64,000 nucleotides of DNA from NCBI GenBank assembly GCA_023424015.1, contig JAFAEM010000010.1:62001-126000 (forward strand), given 5' to 3'. Origin of the DNA: Bacteroidota bacterium. GTDB taxonomy: Bacteria > Bacteroidota > Bacteroidia > Chitinophagales > Chitinophagaceae. The translations under genes were made by a program, and so were the position numbers. Below are positions 44,145-53,241 of this stretch, one piece after another. Under the pieces are notes generated by a model, which did no database searches, had not been told where the DNA came from, and saw only the letters and a list, made by a program, of their open reading frames with translations. Positions within the stretch are counted from its first letter, which is position 1. Every line of letters begins with the position of its first letter.

Positions 44145-45347
44145 CTACCGGTAATATGCATAGTCCTCCAGGTATTTGTACGGTTCAGTAAGCGCCCCAT
44201 CTTTTGTCATGGTAGCACGGTCAATAATGGGAGATCCGCCCTTCAGCAGATCATCAAAAACAAACTTGATTAGTTGCTCGCCAAAATACCTCGATGCATC
44301 GCGCGGCAGTTCATTAGGGAGGTTGCCTACGGCCATGATGTCAATAGAATTGGGCAGATACGGCTGCGTTTTTTCCAGGGTAATCCTGTCCACGCCATAT
44401 ATCGGATCCTCTATCGATTGATCGCCAAGATTGATCGGTACGGAACCGTTTACATCATCTGTAACGTCGGCGATTGTCTGAATAATGAAATCTTCGGCTT
44501 TTACATTTTCCTTCTCGAATAAACGCGGCACAGCCTTATCCCAATAAACCCCATTGAGTAAAATATCAGTTTGAGAAGTATAGGGCAAAAATTTGCAACT
44601 GTACTCACTGGGATGTTCATGAAACTCTGTACGATTATATTTTCCAGTTGTCTTGTTCACGTACAGATCCGCCCCTTTTAATTGCGTATAGACCGGATAG
44701 GAAAACCGGCGTACGAGGTAATCGTCAGGTTCCACTTCATGAATACCCATCAGGTTCATGATCTCGATCAATCCATGCGCCACACGGCCCGAACCGGCTA
44801 CTACAATCTTTACATTTGGCAGGCGGAGACCAAAATAATTGTGGATCAATTCCCGAAAACTTCTTTGTTTATATACCCTGTCAAGCGAATAGAGACCAGT
44901 ACGATTACCATATGCCATAATCCCGTTGTGAGCGCCTACGACGCCTGCAAAAAATCCAAAGCCAATGATGCGCTGTCCATCTTCATGTTCGAGGCATTCA
45001 TAATCGATGAGCCGGATTTTTTTATCGAGGATAGCCCGCAACAGTTTTTGGTTGTAGGGTTGCTTCTTTTTGGTGTGTGAAAAAAAGAGGTAGGTTTTGT
45101 CCGGCACCAACTGATCTACCGGTACCTCTTTTATACCTAAAAGTATATCGCAGTCGCTAACGTCCTCGACTATGTCCACTCCTGCGGAAGTATATTCCTT
45201 GTCAGTGAAACATCGTCCCGGCGATGATTGAGCTACAATTTTTACGTGAGAAGCGTTTTTGTGGATCCATTTGCACTGGGCCGGAGTAAGCGCTACGCGA
45301 TTGTCGGCGGGTATTTTCCCTTCTTTAATAAGTCCAATCCTGATCAT
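44145..45347 (-). CDS. saccharopine dehydrogenase/alanine dehydrogenase-fold NAD-dependent oxidoreductase
   Basis: The longer frame to 45503 runs into the repeat, so I start at the ATG at 45347 (MIRIGLIKEGKIPADNRVALTP), giving 400 residues. RIGLIKEGKIP.DNRVALTPAQ and LGIKEVPVDQLVPDKTYLFFSHTKKKQPYNQKLL are strongly like LYS1-type saccharopine dehydrogenase, with FGFFAGVVGAHNGIMAYGNRTG. The NAD-binding KIVVAGSGRVAHGLIEIMNLMGI follows at about 170-192. The reaction would be NAD-linked oxidation of a lysine-glutarate-type or related amino acid. Because no lysine pathway genes are nearby, the true substrate is open. It is convergent with trmN6. Confidence 0.85.
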   Translation of the reverse strand: MIRIGLIKEGKIPADNRVALTPAQCKWIHKNASHVKIVAQSSPGRCFTDKEYTSAGVDIVEDVSDCDILLGIKEVPVDQLVPDKTYLFFSHTKKKQPYNQKLLRAILDKKIRLIDYECLEHEDGQRIIGFGFFAGVVGAHNGIMAYGNRTGLYSLDRVYKQRSFRELIHNYFGLRLPNVKIVVAGSGRVAHGLIEIMNLMGIHEVEPDDYLVRRFSYPVYTQLKGADLYVNKTTGKYNRTEFHEHPSEYSCKFLPYTSQTDILLNGVYWDKAVPRLFEKENVKAEDFIIQTIADVTDDVNGSVPINLGDQSIEDPIYGVDRITLEKTQPYLPNSIDIMAVGNLPNELPRDASRYFGEQLIKFVFDDLLKGGSPIIDRATMTKDGALTEPYKYLEDYAYYR

Positions 45348-45387
45348 AATAGCTGATTTGGGGTAGGGTTTTGCAAAAGTATAGGAT

Positions 45388-45500
45388 TGAGGCCACAGAT
45401 TGCGCAGATGGGTGGCCACGAATAGCACGAATTGCACGAATACTATTTCTCCGTGTCCTTCGTGACATCCTCCGTGTTCTTCGTGTCCAAAAAAATTTGC
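45388..45500. repeat. degenerate 'cacgaat' repeat copy
   Basis: The stretch GGCCACGAATAGCACGAATT, then GCACGAAT, CTCCGTGTCCTTCGTG and further GTG clusters, matches the units at 49150-49496, notably their last unit. It lies upstream of the saccharopine-dehydrogenase-like gene and so may be in its 5' leader. It is non-coding. Confidence 0.8.
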
Positions 45501-45639
45501 CACGGAATGAACGGATGTGAAGGACGACGATCCTGGTCAGGCCGGCTTTTGAAAATATTTGAGATCGTTTTACCGGCAATTAGCGGGAATGGCGTAATAT
45601 TGCAACCCGATTTACCATATCCGGTAAAGTCTGGATCCT

Positions 45640-45726
45640 GCCCGGGTGGCGGAATTGGTAGACGCAGCAGACTCAAAATCTGCCGTCCGCAAGGATGTGC
45701 TGGTTCGATTCCAGTCCCGGGCACCA
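45640..45726 (+). tRNA. tRNA-Leu (anticodon CAA)
   Basis: The acceptor stem GCCCGGG (45640-45646) pairs with CCCGGGC (45716-45722). The D-arm has GGCGGAATTGGTAGACGC. The anticodon stem GCAGA/TCTGC holds the loop CTCAAAA, so the anticodon is CAA and it reads UUG. A long variable arm (class II tRNA) and the T-arm CTGGTTCGATTCCAG follow. The discriminator A and an encoded CCA end at 45726. An intrinsic terminator lies 12 bases after it. A single tRNA gene, not part of a cluster. Confidence 0.97.
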
Positions 45727-45738
45727 GGTTATAATGAC

Positions 45739-45770
45739 AAAAAAGCTCCGCCATGGAGCTTTTTTTTTGT
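45739..45770 (+). terminator. strong rho-independent terminator after tRNA-Leu
   Basis: AAAAAAGCTCC, a short loop with CGCCAT, GGAGC and then a run of nine T's. The stem AGCTCC/GGAGCT plus the A/T extension is a textbook terminator for the tRNA transcript. Confidence 0.9.
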
Positions 45771-45890
45771 TCGTTTGCGGCTCTCACCCATTTAAGATAC
45801 AGCGGCTCCCGCCGTTCGCCTAAACCCGCAGGTTTTACAGTATGCCTTATATTAGCTATGTAATTCAATTGTTCTCCAAATTAGCTCAAT

Positions 45891-46280
45891 ATGAAAAAAG
45901 CTATCCAGGAATATAATAGCAGCCTCCCCGCTGTCGAAAAAAAGATCTGTAATTTACTTGCGAAAGAGATCTATCAACATCTGCCTGAAGCGGAGTACAA
46001 AATATGGCATGCTCACCCTGTGTGGTTCCTGGATGGAAACCCGGTAGTTGGTTATAGTAAACTGAAAGACTGTGTCCGCCTCCTGTTTTGGAGTGGTCAG
46101 TCCTTTGATGAAAAAGACCTGGCAAATGAAGGAAGTTTCAAAGCCGCCGAGATGCGTTACACCTCACCTGACCAGGTTGATAAGGAAAATCTCAAACGCT
46201 GGTTGGGCAAATCCCGCGATATCCAGTGGGATTATAAAAATATCGTGAAAAGAAAAGGCAAGCTGGAACGCCTGAAATAA
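45891..46280 (+). CDS. DUF1801-family protein
   Basis: This 129-residue protein has EYNSSLPAVEKKICNLLAKEIYQHLPEAEYKIWHAHPVWFLDGNPVVGYSKLKDCVRLLFWSGQSF, typical of DUF1801/YdhG-like domains (a small alpha/beta fold, sometimes with iron-chaperone claims). The C-terminus has WLGKSRDIQWDYKNIVKRKGKLE. The function is unknown and there is no linked gene. The ATG at 45891 follows a short AT-rich leader. It is convergent with the large dehydrogenase, 18 bases apart. Confidence 0.8.
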   Translation: MKKAIQEYNSSLPAVEKKICNLLAKEIYQHLPEAEYKIWHAHPVWFLDGNPVVGYSKLKDCVRLLFWSGQSFDEKDLANEGSFKAAEMRYTSPDQVDKENLKRWLGKSRDIQWDYKNIVKRKGKLERLK

Positions 46281-46298
46281 CAGGTGTTGGTTTATCTA

Positions 46299-49121
46299 CT
46301 AAGTACACTCATCTACCAGTCTCAGTAATGAAGCATAGTTCTTACCCACCGCTTCAGACATTGCGATCTCGCAGGTCTTAGAAGTGGAATAATAACCATG
46401 ATATTCTTTCTCATTTATCTCCAGGGCTTCAGGACTGGTGGCAGCAGCAGTGAGTTCCGGAAACAGGAAACCGCGATCACCCGCCATACCACAACACCCG
46501 GCATGCATGGGCAGCTTCACCTCTTCGGCAAATTGTCTGGCGATATGAACAAACTTTGCTTCTAACCCCATTTTATATAGAGAACAGACCGGATGCAATG
46601 CGATAGAAGATTTCTTCTTCGTAACAGGAACTTGCAACAACACATAGTCGGCGATGAATTCAATACTGTCCATGATTCTAATCGCATCAAAACGTTCACG
46701 GTTTGCGGCTGTAAGCACAGGCCTGCAGGTTTGCAGGGTATGCGTGCAGGCTGTGATGTCCATCACCACGGGCCATTTACCCTCCTCCGTCCATTTCCAC
46801 AATTTTTCAATGGTTTGATTGGCCGTATGTGTGTAAGCCCCATTAAATCCTTTTGATGAAAAAGGCTGGCCGCAACAGGTGCCGGAAATATTTGAAGGAA
46901 TGACGAGGTTTACTCCCGCCTTCGCAGCCACGCTATGGTAAGCGTCGACAACAGTGCGACTGCCATCAACAGTTCCGCCCATCGCCCGGGAAATACAGGC
47001 AGGGAAATAAATCAGTTTTTTTGAATGCACATTGCTTTGCGGATCCTCTCCTTTTTTGAAAGACGGCGTTGCCTTTAACTGGTTTGACCACAAAGGCATC
47101 GTAGGGATAATTCTCCTGATACCACCGGTAAGCCGGCGCATTGTTTTCTTCCCGAAAACTTTATTGATACCATTCCCGGTAATTAAAGCGACCCGCACAC
47201 CAAATTCAACAAGCCTGAAATTCCGGGCCATCATCAAGGCCATCCTGTTACTCCATCTGCCGTGGTTTTCCTTACGAAGCCTCTTGATCAGCGAACCCGT
47301 GTTGATATCCACCGGACAGGCTTCGGCACAAAGCCCGTCCACGGCGCAGGTGTCCATACCATCATACTGGTACTCTTGCAATAAGAGGTGATGCTCTTTA
47401 GTTTTTCCATCTACTCTCAACTTTTTCATTTCCCTGCGCACAACAATGCGCTGACGCGGCGTCATGGTTATATCACGACTGGGGCAACGATGTTCACAAA
47501 AACCGCATTCCATACATTTATCTACCTCCTCCTCTACCTGCGGTAATGATTTCAAATTACGGATATGAGCATCGCTGTCGTCATTGATGATCACGCCCGG
47601 GTTTAATAAACCGTCCGGATCAATTTCTTTTTTAAGGGCTCGCATGATTGCGTAGATCTCAGGCCCCCACTCCGTTTGAACGAAAGGCGCCATATTGCGA
47701 CCAGTACCATGTTCCGCTTTCAATGCGCCATCATATTTCTTCACGACCAATTCCACTACCTCTTTCAGAAAACGATCATATCGCTCAACTTCAGCATTTG
47801 TTTCGAATGCCTGGGTGATGACAAAGTGAATATTTCCTTCACGGGCGTGCCCAAAAATGATAGCGTTGGAATATTGATGTTTTTTAAACAATTGCTGCAG
47901 GTCGAGGATCGCATCACCCAGTTTGTCAATTGGAAACGCGATATCTTCCAGGATGACGGTTGTTCCCCTCTCACGCACAGCACCCACCGAAGGAAACATT
48001 CCCTTCCGCACTTTCCAAAGCAGCGCCTGCTCAACGGTGTCTTCTGTAAAACGCGGTTGCACGAACAGGGAGAGATTATCCTTACACAAATTGTACAACG
48101 CTATTTTTTCCTGCAATTCAGCACTACTATTGGCCTGGTATTCCACAAGCAGTGCTGCTGCTTCGCCAGGTAATGTCCTTATGATCTCGGGAAGGCCCGC
48201 AATATGTTCCACCGATCGAAGAGACTCGCGATCCATAAGCTCGATTGCCTCGGCACCGGAAAGTGTCAGGGGACTGATGGCCCGGCAGGCAGCATAGATG
48301 TCGGGGAAATAAAGTAGCGCCGTTGATTTGAATGGATAGTCGGGCACAGTATTCATAACCGCTTCGGCAATAAATCCCAGGGTACCTTCCGCGCCGATGA
48401 GCAAATGAGCCAGTATATCAAGTGGCTCCTCGTAATCGACCAGGGCATTGACAGAATAACCTATCGTATTTTTTATTTTGTACTTACTCCTGATCTTCTC
48501 GTACAAAACAGGTTGCGAGATCAACTGTTGTCTTAATTCCGCAATTGCATTGCTGATCCCGGGACATTCTACAACGAATCGTTCATAATCAGTTTTATTT
48601 TCCGTAGAATAAGTATTTCCATTGGGCAGCATAAAACGGATATACTTAATGGTGTGATATGAATTTTTCTTCACGCCACAACACATACCGCTTGCATTGT
48701 TGGATAAAATACCGCCCATCATCGCCGAGTTGATACTGGCAGGATCCGGCCCGATCTTGCGATGGTATTTTTTTAAATGCGCATTGGCAATCGCACCAAT
48801 CACCCCGGGTTGTACCCGCACCTGCTCTCCACCATTTTCTACTCTTATTCCACGCCATGACTTACTGAGATCAACGAGGATGCCATCCGAGATTGACTGG
48901 CCAGAAAGACTTGTGCCTGCTGTCCGGAATGTAAGTGGTATTTTATGTCTTTGTGAGAAATTGAAAAGTGCCTGGATCTCCACTTCCGATTCGGGTTGAA
49001 CAACAGCTTTTGGACGGAGGTAATAAAATCCTGCATCGGGCGCAAAAGCAATGAGGTCTATAAGGCGGGTCCTGATTCTTTCCTTTGGTAAAATGGATTC
49101 TAATAGTTTTCCGATTTCCAT
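46299..49121 (-). CDS. FAD-linked D-2-hydroxyacid dehydrogenase fused to Fe-S and CCG domains
   Basis: The protein has 940 residues. An FAD-binding type 4 domain at about 30-215 has PLTFRTAGTSLSGQSISDGILVDLSKSW and DPASINSAMMGGILSNNASGMCCG. An FAD-oxidase C-terminal domain spans about 250-510 (EGTLGFIAEAVM, EHGTGRNMAPFVQTEWG). A 4Fe-4S region at about 535-620 carries CMECGFCEHRCP and CAVDGLCAEACP. Two CCG (GlpC/heterodisulfide-reductase-like) domains follow near 715-930, with CCGQPFSSKGF and CCGMAGDRGF. Such chains oxidise D-lactate or 2-hydroxyglutarate and pass electrons to the quinone pool at the inner membrane; the acceptor is inferred. It is separated from the next gene by the repeat at 49.2 kb. 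Confidence 0.93.
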   Translation of the reverse strand: MEIGKLLESILPKERIRTRLIDLIAFAPDAGFYYLRPKAVVQPESEVEIQALFNFSQRHKIPLTFRTAGTSLSGQSISDGILVDLSKSWRGIRVENGGEQVRVQPGVIGAIANAHLKKYHRKIGPDPASINSAMMGGILSNNASGMCCGVKKNSYHTIKYIRFMLPNGNTYSTENKTDYERFVVECPGISNAIAELRQQLISQPVLYEKIRSKYKIKNTIGYSVNALVDYEEPLDILAHLLIGAEGTLGFIAEAVMNTVPDYPFKSTALLYFPDIYAACRAISPLTLSGAEAIELMDRESLRSVEHIAGLPEIIRTLPGEAAALLVEYQANSSAELQEKIALYNLCKDNLSLFVQPRFTEDTVEQALLWKVRKGMFPSVGAVRERGTTVILEDIAFPIDKLGDAILDLQQLFKKHQYSNAIIFGHAREGNIHFVITQAFETNAEVERYDRFLKEVVELVVKKYDGALKAEHGTGRNMAPFVQTEWGPEIYAIMRALKKEIDPDGLLNPGVIINDDSDAHIRNLKSLPQVEEEVDKCMECGFCEHRCPSRDITMTPRQRIVVRREMKKLRVDGKTKEHHLLLQEYQYDGMDTCAVDGLCAEACPVDINTGSLIKRLRKENHGRWSNRMALMMARNFRLVEFGVRVALITGNGINKVFGKKTMRRLTGGIRRIIPTMPLWSNQLKATPSFKKGEDPQSNVHSKKLIYFPACISRAMGGTVDGSRTVVDAYHSVAAKAGVNLVIPSNISGTCCGQPFSSKGFNGAYTHTANQTIEKLWKWTEEGKWPVVMDITACTHTLQTCRPVLTAANRERFDAIRIMDSIEFIADYVLLQVPVTKKKSSIALHPVCSLYKMGLEAKFVHIARQFAEEVKLPMHAGCCGMAGDRGFLFPELTAAATSPEALEINEKEYHGYYSTSKTCEIAMSEAVGKNYASLLRLVDECT

Positions 49122-49149
49122 GATAAGCTGCTAAGATAGCTATGAAATC

Positions 49150-49496
49150 GCCACTGATTACACGGATTACACGGATTGTTTTGGGTTTGCCACGAATTTC
49201 ACGAATTACACGAATCATCCACCGTGCTATTCGTGTTACCTTCGTGTATCCGTGACCCAAAGATTAGCCACTGATTGCACGGATCACACGGATTGTTTGG
49301 CTTTGCCACGAATAGCATGAATTGCACGAATCATCCACCGTGCTATTCGTGTTACCTCCGTGTATCCGTGACCCAAAGATTAGCCACGGATTGCACGGAT
49401 CACACGGATTGTTTGGCTTTGCCACGAATAGCACGAATTACACGAATACTATTTCTCCGTGTACTTCGTGACATCCTCCGTGGCCTTCGTGGCCTT
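49150..49496. repeat. tandem repeat, three units of about 117 bp ('cacgaat/cacggat' family)
   Basis: Units begin at 49150, 49267 and 49383 with GCCAC(T/G)GATT. Each has paired CACGGATTxCACGGAT, CACGAATxxCACGAAT and then the opposite-strand versions ATTCGTGTTAC and CCGTGTATCCGTGAC, so each unit is an imperfect inverted repeat as well. The last unit diverges at the end to CTCCGTGTACTTCGTGACATCCTCCGTGG, like the copy at 45.4 kb. Open frames on either strand (e.g. near 49275) are by-products. The region between 49497 and 49626 shows nothing further. Confidence 0.9.
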
Positions 49497-49626
49497 AAAA
49501 ACATGGTTCAGTTGGAACAAATGTAAAAGTGTGATACTTACTGAAAGAAATATTGCCATAAAGAATATCCCGGCAACATATTAATAATAAAAATAGATTG
49601 CAAAAAACCGCATAAACTACTTGTAT

Positions 49627-49673
49627 GGAAAAAAGCTGTCCCAAAAGCTATCAGCTCTTTTGAAACAGCTTTT
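49627..49673 (-). terminator. rho-independent terminator for the SDR operon (minus strand)
   Basis: AAAAGCTGT (49631-49639) pairs with ACAGCTTTT (49665-49673). The inner bases CAAAAGCT and AGCTCTTTTG also pair. On the minus strand the hairpin is followed by a T run. This AAAAGCTGTC...ACAGCTTTT type is frequent in Bacteroidota. It lies about 35 bases after the SDR stop. Confidence 0.88.
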
Positions 49674-49707
49674 GACCCTATTTATTCACTGTCTGTTGCA
49701 GTCAGGT

Positions 49708-50457
49708 TTACTGCGCCAAGTATCCGCCGTCGGCAGCATAGTAGGAGCCTGTGACAAAGGAAGCCTTATCAGAACCCAGCCACAATATCAATTCCGCGAT
49801 CTCCTCGGATTCGCCCAGCCGTCCTATGGGATGCAGACCTACCAAAGAATTTATAGTAGCCTCATCCAGGCTGTTCATCACTAAAGGAGTCTTAATATAA
49901 GCGGGACCGATAGAATTGATCCGGATCTTCTTATCCGCATATTCAAGCGCGGCAGCTTTTGTAAGACCTACAACGCCATGCTTGGCCGCCACATAGGCCG
50001 GAGAAAATCTCGTACCTACATTACCCAGTATAGATGCCACATTCACGATACTGCCACCTTCCTTTTCCATAGCTGGTATTTGATAACGCATGCCGTAAAA
50101 TACGCCTGACAGATTTATGTCAATTACTTTCTGCCAGCCATCGAGGGGGTATTCACCTGTAGGACCCAACGGACCGCCTATCCCCGCATTATTCACTGCA
50201 ATATCGAGCCTGCCATATTTTTCCAGGGTGCCGTCCACGAGCGCTTTATTATCCTCGGCGCTGGAGCTGTCTGCTTTAATGAAAATAGCTTCACCACCTT
50301 CACCAGTAATTTCCTTTGCTACATTGTTACCATTCTCAACATTTATATCTGATACCACCACCCTGGCCCCTTCGCGGGCAAACAAAATAGCAGTAGCCTT
50401 TCCTATTCCCGATCCTGCGCCGGTGATAATTGCAACTTTGTCCTGCAGTGCTTTCAT
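49708..50457 (-). CDS. short-chain dehydrogenase/reductase
   Basis: The protein has 249 residues, a classical SDR. It begins MKALQDKVAIITGAGSGIGKATAILFAREGARVVVSD, with the TGxxxGIG cofactor motif and an Asp after beta-2 that favours NAD(H). The NNAG motif is in IAVNNAGIGG near 87-96. The catalytic Ser (VNVASILGN) and YVAAKHGV with YxxxK near 155 are present. It has the C-terminal PIGRLGESEEIAELILWLGSDKASFVTGSYYAADGG. The substrate is unknown. It is followed by a terminator and may be cotranscribed with the genes upstream on the same strand. Confidence 0.93.
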   Translation of the reverse strand: MKALQDKVAIITGAGSGIGKATAILFAREGARVVVSDINVENGNNVAKEITGEGGEAIFIKADSSSAEDNKALVDGTLEKYGRLDIAVNNAGIGGPLGPTGEYPLDGWQKVIDINLSGVFYGMRYQIPAMEKEGGSIVNVASILGNVGTRFSPAYVAAKHGVVGLTKAAALEYADKKIRINSIGPAYIKTPLVMNSLDEATINSLVGLHPIGRLGESEEIAELILWLGSDKASFVTGSYYAADGGYLAQ

Positions 50458-50584
50458 ATGTTTATTTTTTTGTGACAGTTAATGTATTAATTCTCATCTG
50501 TCTAAACCACAAATTTACCTGGTATGATTCACATGCAGGATGCCTGCGCTCAGGTGGAGGGCTGATATTGCTCAATAATGCAAG

Positions 50585-51466
50585 CTACCCAAATTTTACT
50601 GAAGTCATCGTCAGCGAACCTCCGACTGCCTTGTCATTAAAAAAGCTCACCTTGTCTTTATTGGATTTCAAACCGAGGATATACATCAAGGGAAAATAGT
50701 GATCGGGTGTTGGAACTGCCAGCATAATTTCCCGTCCCAGTTTTTCATAGTTCACCAAAGCCTTATGATCACCATCAGCAATTAACTTTTTGAAAAGATC
50801 ATTTGCGTGCAAAGCCCAGTCATAGCCATACTCCGGTTCCTGCATTTTATCCCAGGCCACCATACGCAGGTTATGAACCATATTTCCGCTACCGATGATC
50901 AGCACTCCCTTCTTTCGCAGACTATATAACTCTTTAGCCAGATCATAATGATATTGTGGTCCTTTCGTAAAATCAATACTCAGCTGCAACACCGGAATAT
51001 TCGCGTCCGGGTACATGTGCCTCACAACAGTCCAGGCACCGTGGTCCAGGCCCCAGTCGTGATCCATCACCACCTCCGTGGACTTGATCAGGGAAGCCGT
51101 TTCCTTCGCTAGTGCAGGCGAACCCGGCGCCTTGTATTGCACTTCAAACAATTCACGTGGAAAACCTCCGAAGTCATGAATGGTTTTTGGAAAGTCCATC
51201 GCCGTTATACCAGTGCCCTTTGTCAGCCAATGTGCCGACACCACCAAAACCGCTTTGGGTTCGGGTATTTCCCTCGCCATCAAATTCCATTCCTGACTGA
51301 ACAGGTTATCTTCGATCCCGTTCATTGGCGACCCATGACCAATAAAAAGCACCGGCATCAGGTCTCCACTCTCATTTAATTCGCCTACAAACCTGTTAAA
51401 GGCAGGTAAGGTTGTTATCATTACTACTCCTTTGCTTATTGTTTGAATAAACTGCTTCCTTTGCAT
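50585..51466 (-). CDS. DODA-type extradiol aromatic ring-opening dioxygenase (YgiD-like)
   Basis: The protein has 293 residues. The class III extradiol (LigB-type) fold shows in VLFIGHGSPMNGI near 39-51 and AVLVVSAHWLTKGTGI near 73-88, which hold metal-ligand His residues. DHDWGLDHGAWTVVRHMYPDANIPVLQLSID lies near 135-165, and GSGNMVHNLR near 192-201. This is the pattern of 4,5-DOPA extradiol dioxygenase, also called YgiD. The first 28 residues (QFIQTISKGVVMITTLPAF) resemble a secretion or membrane segment, which is unusual for YgiD. It lies upstream of the SDR and 6 bases after DoxX. The true ring-opened substrate is unknown. Confidence 0.88.
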   Translation of the reverse strand: MQRKQFIQTISKGVVMITTLPAFNRFVGELNESGDLMPVLFIGHGSPMNGIEDNLFSQEWNLMAREIPEPKAVLVVSAHWLTKGTGITAMDFPKTIHDFGGFPRELFEVQYKAPGSPALAKETASLIKSTEVVMDHDWGLDHGAWTVVRHMYPDANIPVLQLSIDFTKGPQYHYDLAKELYSLRKKGVLIIGSGNMVHNLRMVAWDKMQEPEYGYDWALHANDLFKKLIADGDHKALVNYEKLGREIMLAVPTPDHYFPLMYILGLKSNKDKVSFFNDKAVGGSLTMTSVKFG

Positions 51467-51472
51467 TCGTCA

Positions 51473-51940
51473 TTACTTTTCAATTGAGTATCCCTGGTGT
51501 CTATCCCGTGTTTGCACAGGCGAGAGCCTGTTTTGAAAGATATAATGATCCAGGGAATATTTTCCGCTGCCGGTGAAAAACAATACTACATAAGTCAGCA
51601 AATAGTGAAGCGCCATTTCTTTCTTTACAAATGGGTCGGCCGCATGTATGGAAAATGCCGCAACCATCATGGTGATGGCCAGCGGAATCACCGCCAGGCG
51701 TGTACCCAATCCTGCAAGTATCAGTACTGAACAAACTACTTCTGCAAATACAGCAAGTCCAAGCGAAACTTCGGGCGACATCCCAAATACTGAGGGAAAC
51801 TGGATTTCGCTGCCGGAAAATAGTTGACCCATTTTAGGAATACCATGCACCAGCATCATTCCTGCGATCCCTATGCGAATAAGAAAGATCGCGGCGTCAA
51901 GGCTTTGAAATTTGTACCCTGTTGAAAATATTTTTTTCAT
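51473..51940 (-). CDS. DoxX family membrane protein
   Basis: This 155-residue protein has four hydrophobic helices (about 17-40, 55-75, 80-100 and 113-130). FLIRIGIAGMMLVHGIPKM near 20-38 and VFAEVVCSVLILAGLGTRLAVIPLAITMMVAAFSIH are typical of DoxX, related to a quinol oxidase subunit and also thought to act with thiol and redox systems. It resides in the inner membrane. It is six bases upstream of the dioxygenase gene on the same strand, so the two are likely a pair. Confidence 0.9.
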   Translation of the reverse strand: MKKIFSTGYKFQSLDAAIFLIRIGIAGMMLVHGIPKMGQLFSGSEIQFPSVFGMSPEVSLGLAVFAEVVCSVLILAGLGTRLAVIPLAITMMVAAFSIHAADPFVKKEMALHYLLTYVVLFFTGSGKYSLDHYIFQNRLSPVQTRDRHQGYSIEK

Positions 51941-51979
51941 GGTTTTTTTGTTAGTCGTTTTATTTTTTGAATGAATAAC

Positions 51980-52561
51980 TTATTGCATAAATTCACCATC
52001 AGCCTTGATGCGAACTTCGTCACTGATCATAGGCGCCGGGAACTTAGTTCCGATACCGAAATCAGAGCGTTTCAGCACACCGGTCAACTGGAATCCTGCA
52101 ACCTGTTTCTTGGCCATTTGATTTTCTACCTTGCCAGTATGCACAAGATCCATGGTTATCTCTTTGGTCACGCCATGCATGGTCAGATCTCCGGTAAGCT
52201 TGAATTTATTATCACCAGCTTTTTGGATGGTTTTACTCTTGAACGTGATCAGGGGATATTTTTCCGCGTCGAAGAAATCAGCGCTTTTCAGGTGCTGGTC
52301 GCGTGCATCCACTCTTGTATCAATAGAAGCCACTTTGGCTGTAAGCTCAAATACGGCATCGCTGAAATCAGGGTTTACGGATTTAACGGTTACATCAAAA
52401 TCATTGAACGTACCTGATACATCTGAAATACCCAGGTGCTTAACGGTGAAACCCAGTTGGGAATGCGGTGCATCATTTTTCCAAACATTGTTAAGTGTGG
52501 TGAAGGCGGCCATTATTACCACCAATAAACCTAGAATCGATACTTTTTTCATAATTGTCAT
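51980..52561 (-). CDS. YceI family protein
   Basis: I start at the ATG at 52561 (MTIMKKVSILG), because the frame to 52600 would overlap the next gene; MKKVS at 52552 is the alternative. The protein has about 193 residues with an N-terminal signal (LVVIMAAFTTL). The YceI lipocalin-like barrel shows in WKNDAPHSQLGFTVKHLGISDVSGTFNDFDV near 30-60, DARDQHLKSADFFDAEKYPLITFKS near 95-120 and KLTGDLTMHGVTKEITM near 131-147. YceI proteins are periplasmic and bind isoprenoid-like lipids. It is downstream of the F420-reductase-like gene, consistent with an isoprenoid/quinone theme. Confidence 0.93.
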   Translation of the reverse strand: MTIMKKVSILGLLVVIMAAFTTLNNVWKNDAPHSQLGFTVKHLGISDVSGTFNDFDVTVKSVNPDFSDAVFELTAKVASIDTRVDARDQHLKSADFFDAEKYPLITFKSKTIQKAGDNKFKLTGDLTMHGVTKEITMDLVHTGKVENQMAKKQVAGFQLTGVLKRSDFGIGTKFPAPMISDEVRIKADGEFMQ

Positions 52562-52578
52562 TTTACCTTTTTTTATTT

Positions 52579-53241
52579 TTAATTGTGTAATATTTTCCAT
52601 CCTGCCAACCAGTTATAATCATACTTCAACGTCAGCTGGATCAGGAAAAGCTGCATGTTTTCGAGCGTTCTGCTGGCTTTAAGATCACCGGCGACAATTG
52701 GATTGAAGCCTGCGGTTCTAACCATTTCACTTACCGTTTCCAATGATTGCGGATCATTGCCTGCCACAAAACCGTCAACCTGTTTGCCATCGATAACGGG
52801 CTGAGCAAAATCGGCGGCAAATGTTGTATTAAAAGCTTTGATCACTTTGGAATGCGGCAGCAGTTTCTGAAGTTCCTCCGCGGCGCTGGTATCAGGTCCT
52901 GTAACCAGTCCATTATAGGTTGCATTTAGCGGGTTGGCAATGCTTACTACTATTTTTTGATTGGCAAACTCTTTAATTTTTGCCGCCACCTCTTCCTGTG
53001 CTGTATAAGGAATAGCAGGTATAATGATATCTGCTTCCCAACACGCTTCCGTCGGACAGTCGACAGCTTCCAGGTCGGCACCCGGGTGTGACGTCTTTAT
53101 CTCCCTCACCAACGCCTGGAGTTTTTTTGGATTACTGCTCTTGAGAAGTAGCCGGTAATTGCCTTTGGCAAGGCTTTTGGCTAAGGCTGAACCCATATTA
53201 CCCGTGGCGCCCAGTATTGCGATAGATTGCTTTGTTTGCAT
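52579..53241 (-). CDS. NADPH-dependent F420-reductase-like (NAD(P)-binding) protein
   Basis: The protein has 220 residues. It begins AILGATGNMGSALAKSLAKGNYRLLLKSSNPKKLQ, a Rossmann domain with the GxxGxMG pattern, and then has IIIPAIPYTAQEEVAAKIKEFANQKIVVSIANPLNATYN. KVIKAFNTTFAADFAQPVIDGKQVDGFVAGNDPQSLETVSEMVRTAGFNPIVAGDLKASRTLE is the COG2085 signature. These proteins bind NADP and, in some organisms, F420; Bacteroidota usually lack F420, so a different hydride partner is probable. It precedes yceI by 17 bases and is part of this minus-strand group. Confidence 0.86.
   Translation of the reverse strand: MQTKQSIAILGATGNMGSALAKSLAKGNYRLLLKSSNPKKLQALVREIKTSHPGADLEAVDCPTEACWEADIIIPAIPYTAQEEVAAKIKEFANQKIVVSIANPLNATYNGLVTGPDTSAAEELQKLLPHSKVIKAFNTTFAADFAQPVIDGKQVDGFVAGNDPQSLETVSEMVRTAGFNPIVAGDLKASRTLENMQLFLIQLTLKYDYNWLAGWKILHN

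Noticed and set aside
49150..49496. Possible CRISPR or protein-coding tandem repeat
   Set aside because: Units of about 117 bases with low-complexity CACGAAT words and no unique spacers; the open frames in it change between units and are not conserved as protein.
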